NCBI RefSeq assembly: GCF_022829635.1
Contig: NZ_JAKSYO010000069.1
Location: 22,457 to 86,456 of the forward strand
Direction of reading: 5' to 3'
Origin: Methylobacterium sp. E-066
GTDB taxonomy: Bacteria > Pseudomonadota > Alphaproteobacteria > Rhizobiales > Beijerinckiaceae
Length of the DNA: 64,000 bases
In this document: positions 1 to 9,163 of the stretch, one piece after another
Layout of the letters: every line of letters begins with the position of its first letter
How positions within the stretch are numbered: the stretch's first letter is position 1
Position numbers and translations under genes: made by a program
Notes under the pieces: model-generated
Seen by the model: only the letters and a program-made list of their open reading frames with translations
Databases searched by the model: none
Told to the model about the DNA's origin: nothing

Positions 1-663
1 GCCGGGCGGCACGCCCCGGACGCGCTGCTCATCGATATCGGCTCCACCACCGCCGACCTGATCCCGATCGTCCACGGCCACCCGGCCGCCACCGGCTACA
101 GCGACGCCGAGCGGCTGGAGACGGGGGAGCTGGTCTATACCGGGATCGTGCGCACGCCGGTGATCGCGCTCGCCGACCACGCCCCGTTCGCGGGCCGCCG
201 CACCCGGCTGATGACCGAGACCTTCGCGCATATGGCGGATGTGTACCGGATCCTCGGCCTGCTCCCCGAGGGCGCCGACCAGCAGGCCAGCGGCGACCGC
301 AAGGGCAAGTCGGTCCCCGAGAGCGAGACCCGGCTCGCCCGGATCGTCGGGCGCGACCGGGGGGAGGGCACGCCTGAGGCCTGGGCGCTGCTGGCGGCCT
401 ACTTCGCCGAAGCGCAACTGCGGCTGCTGCACGACGCCGCCGCCACCCTGCTCAGCCGGCCCGAACTGGCCCCGGGGGCGCCGCTCATCGTCTGCGGTGC
501 CGGCGCCTTTCTCGGGCCGCGCCTGGCCGAACGGCTGGGGCGCGAGGCCGTCCGGCTCGTGAGCCTGCTGCACGACCGGATCGCCGGGGAGCCCGACTGG
601 ATCTCGACCTGCGGGCCGGCCGTCGCCGTCGGCCTCATTGCCTCGGAGGACGCATTCGCATGA
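1..663 (+). CDS. H4MPT-linked C1-transfer pathway protein (hydantoinase/oxoprolinase-like), 5' truncated
   Basis: The reading frame is open from base 1, so the gene begins outside the window. The first visible residues contain DIGSTTADLIPI, an acetate-kinase/ASKHA-type phosphate-binding motif. The downstream part includes a second glycine-rich stretch (IVCGAGAFLGPRLAERLG). This matches the family of proteins encoded beside tetrahydromethanopterin-dependent formaldehyde oxidation genes in methylotrophs. Its exact reaction is not known to me; a role in making H4MPT or methanofuran is an inference from the family. The stop overlaps the next start by 4 bp (ATGA), indicating translational coupling. 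Confidence 0.8.
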   Translation, partial: AGRHAPDALLIDIGSTTADLIPIVHGHPAATGYSDAERLETGELVYTGIVRTPVIALADHAPFAGRRTRLMTETFAHMADVYRILGLLPEGADQQASGDRKGKSVPESETRLARIVGRDRGEGTPEAWALLAAYFAEAQLRLLHDAAATLLSRPELAPGAPLIVCGAGAFLGPRLAERLGREAVRLVSLLHDRIAGEPDWISTCGPAVAVGLIASEDAFA

Positions 664-860
664 GCGCCATCAAGATCCTGGCCCGAGTCCTGACGACCCG
701 GGTCGGGCCGCATATCGAGCTGGCCGTGGAGACCGAAACCGGCGAGGTCCTGAAGGTGCTCGCCACCGAGGACCAGATCGACCGGCTCGTGGACGAGTTG
801 GAGGACATGCTGAATTCGCCCGCCGAGCCGGATGACGGGGAGCCGCCGGAAGCGGCCTGA
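660..860 (+). CDS. small hypothetical protein coupled to the H4MPT-linked gene
   Basis: This 66-residue acidic protein starts in an ATGA overlap with the preceding gene. The first 55 residues look like a compact alpha/beta fold (IELAVETETGEVLKVLATE), and the tail is rich in Pro, Glu and Asp. No catalytic motif is visible. The coupled start suggests it is made with the C1-transfer protein and may be an accessory factor. The family is not recognised. Confidence 0.6.
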   Translation: MSAIKILARVLTTRVGPHIELAVETETGEVLKVLATEDQIDRLVDELEDMLNSPAEPDDGEPPEAA

Positions 861-870
861 GAGTTGGGGC

Positions 871-1656
871 ATGAGCCTGATCGCCGCCAAGATCGCCATC
901 ACGCCGACGCTGATGTGGGCGGTGTCGGCGGCGTCACGCCGCTGGGGCAGCCTGGTCGGCGGCCTGCTCTCGGGCCTGCCGCTCACCTCGGCACCGATCT
1001 CGATCTACCTCGCCGTCGAGCAGGGCGAGGGCTTCGCCGCCGACGCCGCCATCGGCTCGGTGGAGGGGCTCGGGGCGGTGACCCTCTGCTACCTCGCCTA
1101 CGCCCTCTGCGCCCCGCGAATGGGGCCGGTCGCGTCCCTCAGCGCCGCTTTGTCAGCCTTCGTGCTGAGCGGGATCGTGTTGCACGGGCTGATCCGGCCC
1201 GGCCTGTGGCTCGCCACAGCGATCGACGTTCCGGCCATGGCGCTCGTGGTGGCGCTGTGCCCGCGGGCGGCCGACCCCGATGCGCCGCGCCAGCGACCGC
1301 GACCGCCGCGCTGGGACATGCCGGCGCGCCTGGCGGCGGCGACCGCCCTCGTCCTGATGGTCTCCGGGCTCGCACCCTATCTCGGCTCGGGCCTCAGCGG
1401 GCTTTTGGCGCCGATCCCGATCATCTCCTGGCCGCTCATCGCCTTCGCCCGGTTCCAGGACGGCGTCCGCGCCTCCCTCGACGTGGTGCGCGGCAGCGCT
1501 CAAGGCGCGTTCGGCGTGCTGGCCTTCTACGTGTGCATCCACCTGTTGCTCGGGCAGACCGACATGATCACCGCCTACGCCGTGTCGATCGCCCTGTCGG
1601 CGGCCTGCGTGCTGCCGTGGCTGTTCGTGGGGCGACGCATCCGGGCAGCAGGGTGA
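871..1656 (+). CDS. multi-pass inner-membrane protein, unknown function
   Basis: The protein is about 261 residues with roughly seven or eight hydrophobic helices (for example ALCYLAYAL-like and LVLMVSGLAPYLGSGL segments) separated by short basic loops. The start at 871 (MSLIAAKIAIT) is preferred over an upstream ATG at 832, because the 13 extra residues are charged and overlap the previous gene. It is 10 bp from the 66-residue gene, so probably the same operon. There are no transporter signature residues that allow a family call. Confidence 0.65.
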   Translation: MSLIAAKIAITPTLMWAVSAASRRWGSLVGGLLSGLPLTSAPISIYLAVEQGEGFAADAAIGSVEGLGAVTLCYLAYALCAPRMGPVASLSAALSAFVLSGIVLHGLIRPGLWLATAIDVPAMALVVALCPRAADPDAPRQRPRPPRWDMPARLAAATALVLMVSGLAPYLGSGLSGLLAPIPIISWPLIAFARFQDGVRASLDVVRGSAQGAFGVLAFYVCIHLLLGQTDMITAYAVSIALSAACVLPWLFVGRRIRAAG

Positions 1657-1761
1657 GGTTGGCAAAGGGTGGCCTGCGTTCAACCCGCGGTCAGTTGCAC
1701 GTGTCCTAGGAAACATGCGTAGCTGTCCTCCATCGAGAGGATCGTTTCGGGAGCGCGACTC

Positions 1762-2211
1762 ATGCGGAGCATGACCATCGAGCAGCTCCGCGCCACCAAA
1801 GTTGCAGGCGGGGTGGCGGGCGTGACGCTGAAAGGCGAGGGTGGGACGTTCCTCGTGGAGATTGCCACACGCAGCGGAAAAGCCGCCGTGCTGGCAAAGG
1901 CTCGTAGCAACGAGCCGCGCCGCTTCGGCAATCCGCTCGCGGCCTTGAACGTGCTGCGCGGCCTCGGCATTACCGTCGGCCATTTCGATGCCAGCGCCTG
2001 GAACCCGGCCGAGAAAGTACCAGCACCCGGCAATCGGGGCCGGGCCGAGGCCATGCGCAAAGCCCACCAAGCCGCCGCCTATTCGGACTGGCTCGCCGCC
2101 GAAATTCAGGACTCCATCGACGACCCGCGGCCGAACCTCTCGCACAATGAGCTCATGGCCGAGCTGCGCGACGACCTGGCCGAGCTTGCGGCCGAGTCCG
2201 GGCGGACCTGA
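1762..2211 (+). CDS. antitoxin, PaaA2/StbD-like
   Basis: This 149-residue protein has two parts. Residues 1-90 form an unfamiliar N-terminal domain. The C-terminal part, AMRKAHQAAAYSDWLAAEI followed by LSHNELMAELRDDLAEL, has the layout of PaaA2-type antitoxins: a helix with Tyr-x-x-Trp-Leu, then an H(N/D)E(V/L)M helix. The next gene encodes a ParE-like toxin 23 bp downstream in the same direction, the usual antitoxin-first order. The N-terminal domain may supply DNA binding for autoregulation (inference). Confidence 0.7.
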   Translation: MRSMTIEQLRATKVAGGVAGVTLKGEGGTFLVEIATRSGKAAVLAKARSNEPRRFGNPLAALNVLRGLGITVGHFDASAWNPAEKVPAPGNRGRAEAMRKAHQAAAYSDWLAAEIQDSIDDPRPNLSHNELMAELRDDLAELAAESGRT

Positions 2212-2234
2212 AGAATCGCCGCCGGGCCTGACCG

Positions 2235-2543
2235 ATGCCGCCCGCGAAGGCGTCCTACCGGATCGCGTGGCGACCGAAGGCCCGCGAGGATCTGCGCGGC
2301 ATCGTTCGGTACATCGGCCAAGACGATCCGGCCAAAGCCCGAGCCTTTGCGCAATCGCTCCACGACAAGACCTTGCCGCTGGCACGACACCCAAATCTCG
2401 GCCGACCGGGGCGGTCTGGTCTGCCGGACGCCGTGCGCGAGCTGATCGCGCATCGGAATTACATCGTCTTCTATCGGGTGCTTCCCGAAGCGCGCATCGT
2501 GGAGATCCTGCGCGTGAAACACAGGGCGCAGCAGGCGCCGTGA
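2235..2543 (+). CDS. type II toxin, ParE/RelE superfamily
   Basis: This 102-residue basic protein has the ParE fold signature: YRIAWRPKAREDLRGIVRYI at the N terminus, then LARHPNLGRPGRSGLPDAVREL, and HRNYIVFYRVLPEARIVEILRVKH at the end. ParE members poison DNA gyrase; RelE members cut mRNA. The pattern here fits ParE better because the GRPG...VREL...YxVxYRV series is typical of it. It is paired with the antitoxin gene upstream. Length and motifs look intact. Confidence 0.85.
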   Translation: MPPAKASYRIAWRPKAREDLRGIVRYIGQDDPAKARAFAQSLHDKTLPLARHPNLGRPGRSGLPDAVRELIAHRNYIVFYRVLPEARIVEILRVKHRAQQAP

Positions 2544-2696
2544 CATGAGACGAGGCCAGAGTCCCTTCGTTCGAGATCCGGGCGAGCGCGACCCGGGCAC
2601 CTGGCATGATCATCGCCGACTCGGTCTCAGTCGCCCGGGCAGCGGGATCACAGGCTCGACATCACCCCAGTGTCCGGTTGAAGAACGCGGTCCGCT

Positions 2697-3491
2697 TCAA
2701 TCGACCTGGTACAGGGCGACGCGGCCGATACCCTCGATGCCGAGCTTCTGAGCGCTCGCGCGCGACAGATCGATCATATAGTTCCGCTTGGCCTTGGTGT
2801 GCTCGTTGGTCCGATCCGTGATCTGAACGATGACCGAGCGGCCGTTACGGGTGTTGACGACCTTCACCTTCGTCCCGAAGGGCAGGGTGTGGTGCGCGGC
2901 CGTCAGCTTGTTCGGGTCGTAGGTCTCGCCGCTGGCAGTCCGGCCGGAGTGCTTGTACCAACTCGCCCGGCCGCTCCCGAGAAGTTTCGGCTTGGCCGTT
3001 GCCGCATCGTGTCCGGTCTGAGGATCGGGCGGTGCCGGCTGCTCCGCGACGGCTGCCGTGGTCGACGGCTCGGCACTGGAAGGCTCGGCGCTCGAAGGCT
3101 CCGATCGCGCTCCGGCAAGCCCATCCTGTGCCGACACCGGATCCACAGTCTGGCCGAAGCGCCCCATGAGACCTGCCTGTTCCTGGCCAGCCGGATGAAC
3201 CGAGGCCGGAAACGTCGGCTGTGCCGGCAGGCTGAAGGACGACGCCTCCGGCGGATCCGTATCCTCGAGCGATGAAGACAGGGAAGGCAGCTGCGTGGTG
3301 AACTGGCGGTACGTGAAGACCGGTGCTTCCCGCTTCAGGACGTTCACCTGTTCCAGGCCTGATCGGCTTTCCATGCCCGGCGATGGATCAGCCCGAGCCT
3401 CGGCGACGGGAACCGAGAGGATCGAAGCTAAGATCAGGACGCGAGCGACGCTTCGTCTGTTTTCGCCGCCAGGCCCGATCATAGCATTCAC
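2697..3491 (-). CDS. RlpA-like septal ring / lytic transglycosylase family protein
   Basis: The 264-residue precursor has an N-terminal signal peptide (VARVLILASILSVPVAEARA), a long Pro/Ser/Ala/Glu-rich linker that includes a short EPSSAEPS repeat, and a C-terminal double-psi beta-barrel of about 90 residues. The barrel shows GRASWYKHSGRTASGETYDPN, LTAAHHTLPFGTKVKVVN and GRSVIVQITDRT, the classic RlpA motifs. RlpA proteins act in the periplasm or at the outer membrane and some cleave naked-glycan peptidoglycan. There is no C-terminal SPOR domain. No lipobox cysteine is evident, so this may be a soluble periplasmic form. Confidence 0.85.
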   Translation of the reverse strand: MNAMIGPGGENRRSVARVLILASILSVPVAEARADPSPGMESRSGLEQVNVLKREAPVFTYRQFTTQLPSLSSSLEDTDPPEASSFSLPAQPTFPASVHPAGQEQAGLMGRFGQTVDPVSAQDGLAGARSEPSSAEPSSAEPSTTAAVAEQPAPPDPQTGHDAATAKPKLLGSGRASWYKHSGRTASGETYDPNKLTAAHHTLPFGTKVKVVNTRNGRSVIVQITDRTNEHTKAKRNYMIDLSRASAQKLGIEGIGRVALYQVD

Positions 3492-3707
3492 CCGTGATTA
3501 TTGATAATCGACGGACGCATAAATCGTTTCAGTCGCCTGAGTTCCACACAACTGCTAAAACCGCCGTTTGAGCGGCATCATCCTTCGGACGTAGCCCATC
3601 GGCCGAGCTTCCCGATCGGACAGCCGGACGTTCGCCCCCGTGTCGACCGCACCCCATACGGTGTGCTCGACCGATGTAGCCGCCTGTCGCGATCGAGTCG
3701 CGCAAAG

Positions 3708-3739
3708 AAAAACCCGCGGCCATGAGGCCGCGGGTTTTT
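3708..3739 (-). terminator. rho-independent terminator downstream of hpnH
   Basis: A GC-rich perfect stem (CCCGCGGCC / GGCCGCGGG, loop ATGA) is flanked by A5 on the left and T5 on the right, so it can work in both directions. It lies 25 bp beyond the hpnH stop on the minus strand. Confidence 0.85.
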
Positions 3740-3763
3740 CCCAACACATCCGATGCGCGTGGA

Positions 3764-4927
3764 TCAGGCCGCTGTGCGCTTGCGGGCTTCCTGCTTGGTG
3801 TCGACGCCGGCCGCTTTGATCTCGGACAGCTTCTGGGCGACGTTGCGCGAGAACACGAACTCGGCCGGGCGCTGGTTCTCCAGGCTGACCTCGGGCGCCA
3901 TCGCGCCGTCGGTCTTGATGCCGCGGATCGCGTGGACCAGCGGCTTCCACGGCTTGCGGACCGAATCGACCACCGAGGAGGCCTCGTAGCCCGAATGGAC
4001 CATGCAGTCGGCGCACTTCTCGTAGTTGCCGGTGCCGTAGGAATCCCAATCGGTCTCTTCCATCAGCTCCTTGAAGGTCGCCGCGTAGCCCTCGCCGAGC
4101 AGGTAGCAGGGCTTCTGCCAGCCGAACACGGTGCGGGTCGGGTTACCCCAGGGGGTGCAATGGTAGGTCTGGTTGCCGGCCAGGAAGTCGAGGAACAGGC
4201 CCGACTGCTGGAAGGTCCACTTCTCGCGACCTTTTTCCTTCCCGTGACGGAAGACGCCGCGGAACAGCTCCTTGGTCGCCTTGCGGTTCAGGAAGTGCTT
4301 CTGGTCGGGGGCGCGCTCGTAGGCGTAGCCGGGGGAGACGGTGATGCCGTCGATGCCCATCCGGGTCACGCTGTCGAAGAAGTCGGCGATCTTCTCCGGC
4401 GCGGAGTTGTTGAAGAAGGTGCAGTTGATGGTGACCCGGAAGCCCATCTCCTTGGCCTTGGCGATGGCCGCGACGGCCTTGTCGTAGACGCCGCGCTGGC
4501 ACACCGACTGGTCGTGCATCGACTGGTCGCCATCCAGGTGGATCGACCAGGTGAAGTACGGGCTCGGCTTGTAGTCCTTGATCTTCTTCTCGAGAAGCAG
4601 CGCGTTCGTGCAGACGATCGCGAACTTCTTCTGATCGATGATGCCCTGGACGATCTGCGGCAGATCCTTGTGCAGCAGCGGCTCGCCGCCGGCGATCACC
4701 ACCACGGGGGCGCCGCACTCGCGCACCGATTCGAGCGCGTCGGCGACCGGAAGCCGCTTGTTGAGGATCTCGTCCGGGTAATCGATCTTACCGCAGCCGG
4801 CGCAGGCGAGATTACAGCGGAACAGGGGTTCCATCATCATCACCAGCGGGTAGCGCTTGCGGCCCGTGAGGTGCTGCTTGAGGATGTAGCCGCCGATCTT
4901 CGCGACGTACCGGAGGGGGATACCCAA
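3764..4927 (-). CDS. hpnH: HpnH, radical SAM adenosyl-hopene transferase
   Basis: This 387-residue radical SAM enzyme joins a 5'-deoxyadenosyl group to diploptene, the first step of C35 hopanoid side-chain synthesis. The CxxxCxxC cluster motif is CNLACAGC at about residues 38-45. The HpnH-typical start (MGIPLRYVAKIGGYILKQ), the IAGGEPLLH SAM-binding motif and TWSIHLDGD are all present. Full length for the family. It is transcribed away from hpnN across a 564-bp divergent spacer and ends at a clear terminator. Confidence 0.97.
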   Translation of the reverse strand: MGIPLRYVAKIGGYILKQHLTGRKRYPLVMMMEPLFRCNLACAGCGKIDYPDEILNKRLPVADALESVRECGAPVVVIAGGEPLLHKDLPQIVQGIIDQKKFAIVCTNALLLEKKIKDYKPSPYFTWSIHLDGDQSMHDQSVCQRGVYDKAVAAIAKAKEMGFRVTINCTFFNNSAPEKIADFFDSVTRMGIDGITVSPGYAYERAPDQKHFLNRKATKELFRGVFRHGKEKGREKWTFQQSGLFLDFLAGNQTYHCTPWGNPTRTVFGWQKPCYLLGEGYAATFKELMEETDWDSYGTGNYEKCADCMVHSGYEASSVVDSVRKPWKPLVHAIRGIKTDGAMAPEVSLENQRPAEFVFSRNVAQKLSEIKAAGVDTKQEARKRTAA

Positions 4928-5491
4928 GATTGCGGCTCCTTACTGCGTCGGCCCCGGGGCGTCGGGGTGCTTACCGCGAAAAACACGCGAATTCCAGCAC
5001 TCTAGCTTGGAACTCATCTGAACCGGCCCCGTTTCGCCGAGGCCATGACGACTTATTCCGCTCCTGACGTAACCGCGCCACATGGCTTGTCTGCAGCGGG
5101 GCGGGCGGATCAGATCGCCTGACGGTTGAGGACAGCACGTGCATTGCGTCCGCAATGCGACCGAAATCCCAAGATTTTGGTGCCCATCCCGGGATTGCCG
5201 TGCGCCATCGCACATCCGCCTAGGCAACGACCCAGCCGGGGCCATCGCGTTGCAATCTGAGACCACGCTCTTTACTGAGCCCTGTGGCCGCGATGCAAGG
5301 GGTGGCCTGCGGCGGGCGATCCCGCTTCGGACAGATCCGGCTTGCGCATGCGCGCCGCGCGACCAGATTGGGCGGGGCGGCGTTCCCAGACACCGAAGGG
5401 CGCACGCGCGGATTAGCGGAGCGGCCTTCCCGCGCGCATTCGAGCGCCGCTCGCGCCGATCCGGCCGGGATGGATTGCCGGCCGGGATGGA
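4928..5491. other. divergent intergenic region between hpnH and hpnN
   Basis: No convincing gene lies in these 564 bp; frames open here lack family features. The middle part is less G+C-rich than the flanks. It must hold the hpnH promoter (leftward) and the hpnN promoter (rightward), but I cannot place -35/-10 boxes with confidence. Confidence 0.5.
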
Positions 5492-8209
5492 TTGGATGAG
5501 CCGGTCGCGCATGGGGCGCGTCCGGGGCGAACAGGCAGGGTGCTCGTGATCGAAGGTCTCGTCGCGTTCTCGGTGCGGTATCGGTGGATCGTGATCGCCC
5601 TGATGGCGTTCGTCACGGTCGCGAGCCTCGGAGTCGCGGCGCATCTGTTCCGCATCAACACCGATGTCGAGCGGTTGATCGATCCCAAGGAGCCCTGGCG
5701 CCAGGACGAGATCAATTTCGAGAAGGCGTTCCCGCAGCGCGGCAACACTCTCGTGGCGGTGATCAACGGCGAGACGCCTGAGGAGACCGAGGAGGCCGCC
5801 GCCAACCTCGCCAAGGCGCTGACCGCCCACAAGAACCTGATCGAGACCGTCTACCGGCCCGACGGCGGTCCGTTCTTCGACAAGAACGGCCTGCTGCTGA
5901 TGCCTCAGGCCCAGCTCGACAAGACGCTGGAAGAACTCACCCAGCAGCAGGGCCTGCTCGGGCCGCTGGCCGCCGATCCGTCCCTGCGCGGCGTGATGCG
6001 GGTGCTGTCGCTCGGTGCGCGCGGCGTGAAGACCGGCGACGCCAAGCTCGAAGACCTCGACAAGCCCATGGGGCAGATCGATGCCACCCTGCAGAAGGTG
6101 CTGGCCGGCAAGCCCGCGCGCATGTCCTGGCAGGAATTGCTGGCCAACGGCGAGAGCAGCGTCACGGACAAGATGAAGTTCGTGATGATCCAGCCGGTGC
6201 TGGACTTCAACGCCCTCGAGCCCGGCTACCAGGCGACCAAGCTGATCCGCAACGTCGCGCAGGACCTCAAGATCGACGCCGAGCACGGCCTGCGCATGCG
6301 GCTGACCGGCACGGTGGCGGTGGCGGACGAGGAGTTCGCGACCCTCTCGGAGGATGCAGGCCTCAACAACAGCATCATCGTCGGCGCGATCGTGCTGTTC
6401 CTGTGGCTGGCGCTCCGCTCCGGCAAGCTCGTCGGCGCGGTGCTGATCACCACCTTCGCGGGCCTCATCGTCACGGCCGCCCTCGGCCTGATCATGGTCA
6501 AGGAGCTGAACCCGATCTCGGTGGCCTTCGCGGCCCTGTTCGTCGGGCTCGGCATCGATTTCGGCATCCAGTTCTCCGTGCGCTACCGGGCAGACCGCTA
6601 CGAGCAGCCGACCCTCCAGAGCGCGATCCGGGCCGCCGCCCGCGGGGTCGGCTGGTCGCTGACGCTCGCCGCCGTGTCCCTGGTGGCCGGCTTCTTCGCT
6701 TTCCTGCCCACCGCCTTCAGGGGCGTCTCGGAGCTGGGCCTGATCGCCGGCGTCGGCATGGTCGTGGCCTTCCTGTTCGCCCTGACCCTGCTGCCGGCGC
6801 TGATCGCGGTGTTCAAGCCGGGCGGCGAGAAGGCGGCGGTGCAGACCGAGTGGCTGGTCGGCGTCGACCCGTGGATCATCCGCAACCGCAAGCCGATCCT
6901 GATCGCGGTCGGCCTGGTGACCCTGGCCGGCGCGCCGCTGCTCTGGCACCTGCCGTTCGATTCCAACCCGATGCACCTGCGCAGCACGAAGACGGAATCG
7001 ATCGCCACCTATCTCGACCTGATCAAGAATCCCGAGACCAGCCCGAACCTGATCGACGTGCTGGCCCCCAGCGTCGACGCGGTTCCGGCCCTGTCGAAGA
7101 CCCTGGCGGCACTGCCGGTGACCTCCTCGGTCAACAGCATCGACACCTTCGTGCCGCGGGACCAGGACAAGAAGCTCGCGGCCATCGCCGATACGGCGCA
7201 GCTCCTCGATCCGGTGCTCAATCCCGGCCGCAAGCCGCCGCCGCCGACCGATGCCGAGAACGTCAAGGCGCTCAAGGATGCCGCCATGGCGCTGAACGGC
7301 GTCGCGGGCGACGGCAAGGAAGCCGCGGCCGCGCAGACCGCCAAGCAGCTGGCCGGAACTCTCGACAAGCTCGCCGGCGGTCCGGTGCAACTGCGCGAGG
7401 CGGCCTCGGTCGCCCTGACCAAGGATCTCGTGCCGCTGCTGCAGCGCCTGCGCGACCTGCTCCACCCGGAGAAGATCACGCTCGATAACCTGCCGCCGCA
7501 GCTGAAGGCCGATTGGGTCGCGGCGGACGGGCGCGCCCGCATCGAGGTTCATCCCAAGGGCAATTCGAACGACGACGAGGTGCTGCGCACCTTCTCGGAC
7601 GAGGTTCTGAAGGTCGCGCCCCACGCCACCGGTGCACCCGTGGCCACGACGCAATCGACCTACACGATCCTGGGCGCCTTCGTGCAGGCGGCCGTGACCG
7701 CCTTCGTGCTGATCTTCGTCATCCTGTCGGTGGCCCTGCGCAAGCCCTGGGATGTGGCGATGACGCTGGGCCCGCTGGTCATCGCGACCCTGTGGACCCT
7801 GATGGCCCTGCGCATCATCGACATGCCGTTGAACTTCGCCAACATCATCGCATTGCCGCTGATGCTCGCGGTCGGCGTCGCGTTCCACATCTACTACGTG
7901 ATCGCGTGGCGGGCGGGGGTGACCGACATGCTCGCCTCCAGCCTGACCCGGGCGATCTTCTTCTCGGCGCTGACCACCGGCAGCGCCTTCGGCTCCCTGG
8001 TCTTGTCGAGCCACCCGGGCACGGCCAGCATGGGCAAGCTGCTCGCGCTGTCGCTGTTCTTCACCCTGATCGCGGCGTTCTTCGTCGTGCCGGCGACCCT
8101 GGGCGAGCCGCCCACGCAGGCCGACGACGACCGCCCGGAGGGTGAGAAGGCCGCCGCGGCCGCACTGCGGAAGAGCACCGCCCCGGCGGATCCAGTGCTG
8201 GCCAAGTAG
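5492..8209 (+). CDS. hpnN: HpnN, hopanoid RND/MMPL-family transporter
   Basis: The protein is about 905 residues with the two-fold RND layout: one TM near the N terminus (RWIVIALMAFVTVASLGVAA), a large periplasmic loop, a 5-TM bundle with GLGIDFGIQFSVRYR, then the second TM, loop and bundle. HpnN moves hopanoids to the outer membrane in related alphaproteobacteria. The ATG at 5492 gives 16-18 extra hydrophilic residues before the usual start; GTG codons at 5540 or 5546, the latter preceded by CAGGG, are plausible true starts. The C-terminal tail is short and charged. Confidence 0.93.
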   Translation: MDEPVAHGARPGRTGRVLVIEGLVAFSVRYRWIVIALMAFVTVASLGVAAHLFRINTDVERLIDPKEPWRQDEINFEKAFPQRGNTLVAVINGETPEETEEAAANLAKALTAHKNLIETVYRPDGGPFFDKNGLLLMPQAQLDKTLEELTQQQGLLGPLAADPSLRGVMRVLSLGARGVKTGDAKLEDLDKPMGQIDATLQKVLAGKPARMSWQELLANGESSVTDKMKFVMIQPVLDFNALEPGYQATKLIRNVAQDLKIDAEHGLRMRLTGTVAVADEEFATLSEDAGLNNSIIVGAIVLFLWLALRSGKLVGAVLITTFAGLIVTAALGLIMVKELNPISVAFAALFVGLGIDFGIQFSVRYRADRYEQPTLQSAIRAAARGVGWSLTLAAVSLVAGFFAFLPTAFRGVSELGLIAGVGMVVAFLFALTLLPALIAVFKPGGEKAAVQTEWLVGVDPWIIRNRKPILIAVGLVTLAGAPLLWHLPFDSNPMHLRSTKTESIATYLDLIKNPETSPNLIDVLAPSVDAVPALSKTLAALPVTSSVNSIDTFVPRDQDKKLAAIADTAQLLDPVLNPGRKPPPPTDAENVKALKDAAMALNGVAGDGKEAAAAQTAKQLAGTLDKLAGGPVQLREAASVALTKDLVPLLQRLRDLLHPEKITLDNLPPQLKADWVAADGRARIEVHPKGNSNDDEVLRTFSDEVLKVAPHATGAPVATTQSTYTILGAFVQAAVTAFVLIFVILSVALRKPWDVAMTLGPLVIATLWTLMALRIIDMPLNFANIIALPLMLAVGVAFHIYYVIAWRAGVTDMLASSLTRAIFFSALTTGSAFGSLVLSSHPGTASMGKLLALSLFFTLIAAFFVVPATLGEPPTQADDDRPEGEKAAAAALRKSTAPADPVLAK

Positions 8210-8224
8210 GCCGGCCCGGACCCT

Positions 8225-9100
8225 TCAGAGAACCTTCTCGAAGAAGTGGTCGGGGTAGGGGTCGTCGTTGAAGCGATCGATCTCGACCCAGCCTGCCTTG
8301 CGGTAGAGTGCCAGGGCTTCCGGCAGGGCGCTGTTGGTGTCGAGGCGCAGCACCGCGATCGACAGGTCGCGGGCGGCGGCCTCGACGGCCTCCATCAGGC
8401 GCCGGGCGAGGCCGAAGCCCCGGGCGGCGGGGTCGATCCAGAGCCGCTTGATTTCGGCAACCGGGCCGCCGCTGCCCTTCAGGCCGACGCACCCCACGGG
8501 CAGCCCGTCCGCGATGGCGAGCAGGAACGCGCCGCGCGGCCGGATCATGGCCTCCGCCTCCGGATCGCAGGACAGCTTGACGTCGAACCCGGTCTTCAAC
8601 CGGCGCGCGAGTTCGGCATAATACGCCTCCAGGCAGGCCCGGGCGGGCTCGCTGCGCGGATCGACCACCTCGATCGCGATCCGGTCGCGGCCGAGGCTCA
8701 AGGCAACGAGATCCATGGCGCGAAGCAACGCGTCCGCGTTCGGCGAACGCGCCAGCAGCGACGCGGCACGCGCGTCGGAGATCTCCTCGTAGGCCGAGAA
8801 TTCTCGTCGTCCCGCCTCCGTCAGGCGCGCCACCCGGCGGCGGGCATCGTCGGGATGGGGCTCGGTGGTGATTAGGCCCTCCTCTTCGAGGCTCCGGAGC
8901 AGGCGGCTCATCAGACCGGAATCGAGGCCGAGATAGGCGCGGATCTCGGCCACATCGGTTCGCCCCGCACCGATCGCGTTCACCACGCGGGCCGCCCCGA
9001 GGGGCCGGCCCCGGCCGAGGAACGAGCTGTCGAGGGCGCCGACCTCCGCGGTGACGGCCCGGGCGAAGCGGCGGAAACGGGCGGTGGAATCAGGCGTCAT
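8225..9100 (-). CDS. MarR-family regulator fused to a GNAT acetyltransferase
   Basis: The 291-residue protein has two domains. Residues about 10-110 are a MarR winged helix (VAEIRAYLGLDSGLMSRLLRSLEEEGLI, then the wing PHPDDARRRVARLTEAGRREF). Residues about 150-291 are a GNAT fold (AIADGLPVGCVGLKG, then IKRLWIDPAARGFGLARRLMEAVE, where RGFGLARR is the acetyl-CoA loop). MarR-GNAT fusions are common, but their substrates are rarely known. It converges with hpnN and lies 63 bp after hpnK on the same strand. A palindrome just before the start suggests autoregulation. Confidence 0.85.
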   Translation of the reverse strand: MTPDSTARFRRFARAVTAEVGALDSSFLGRGRPLGAARVVNAIGAGRTDVAEIRAYLGLDSGLMSRLLRSLEEEGLITTEPHPDDARRRVARLTEAGRREFSAYEEISDARAASLLARSPNADALLRAMDLVALSLGRDRIAIEVVDPRSEPARACLEAYYAELARRLKTGFDVKLSCDPEAEAMIRPRGAFLLAIADGLPVGCVGLKGSGGPVAEIKRLWIDPAARGFGLARRLMEAVEAAARDLSIAVLRLDTNSALPEALALYRKAGWVEIDRFNDDPYPDHFFEKVL

Positions 9101-9105
9101 AATAG

Positions 9106-9119
9106 CTGACTTTAGTCAG
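9106..9119 (-). promoter_or_regulatory. probable MarR operator upstream of the MarR-GNAT gene
   Basis: CTGACT and AGTCAG form a perfect 6-bp inverted repeat around a 2-bp centre, ending only 5 bp before the ATG of the MarR-GNAT gene on the minus strand. It occupies the place of the ribosome binding site, so binding would block both initiation steps. Size and symmetry fit a MarR dimer site, but binding is inferred. Confidence 0.5.
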
Positions 9120-9163
9120 ACATTATGAGCGGTCAATGGCAGGGGCCGAACCAGGCTCGGCCG

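Noticed and set aside
5139..5549. 136-codon ORF before hpnN
   Set aside because: Arg/Gly/Pro-rich shadow frame in a divergent promoter region; no domain.
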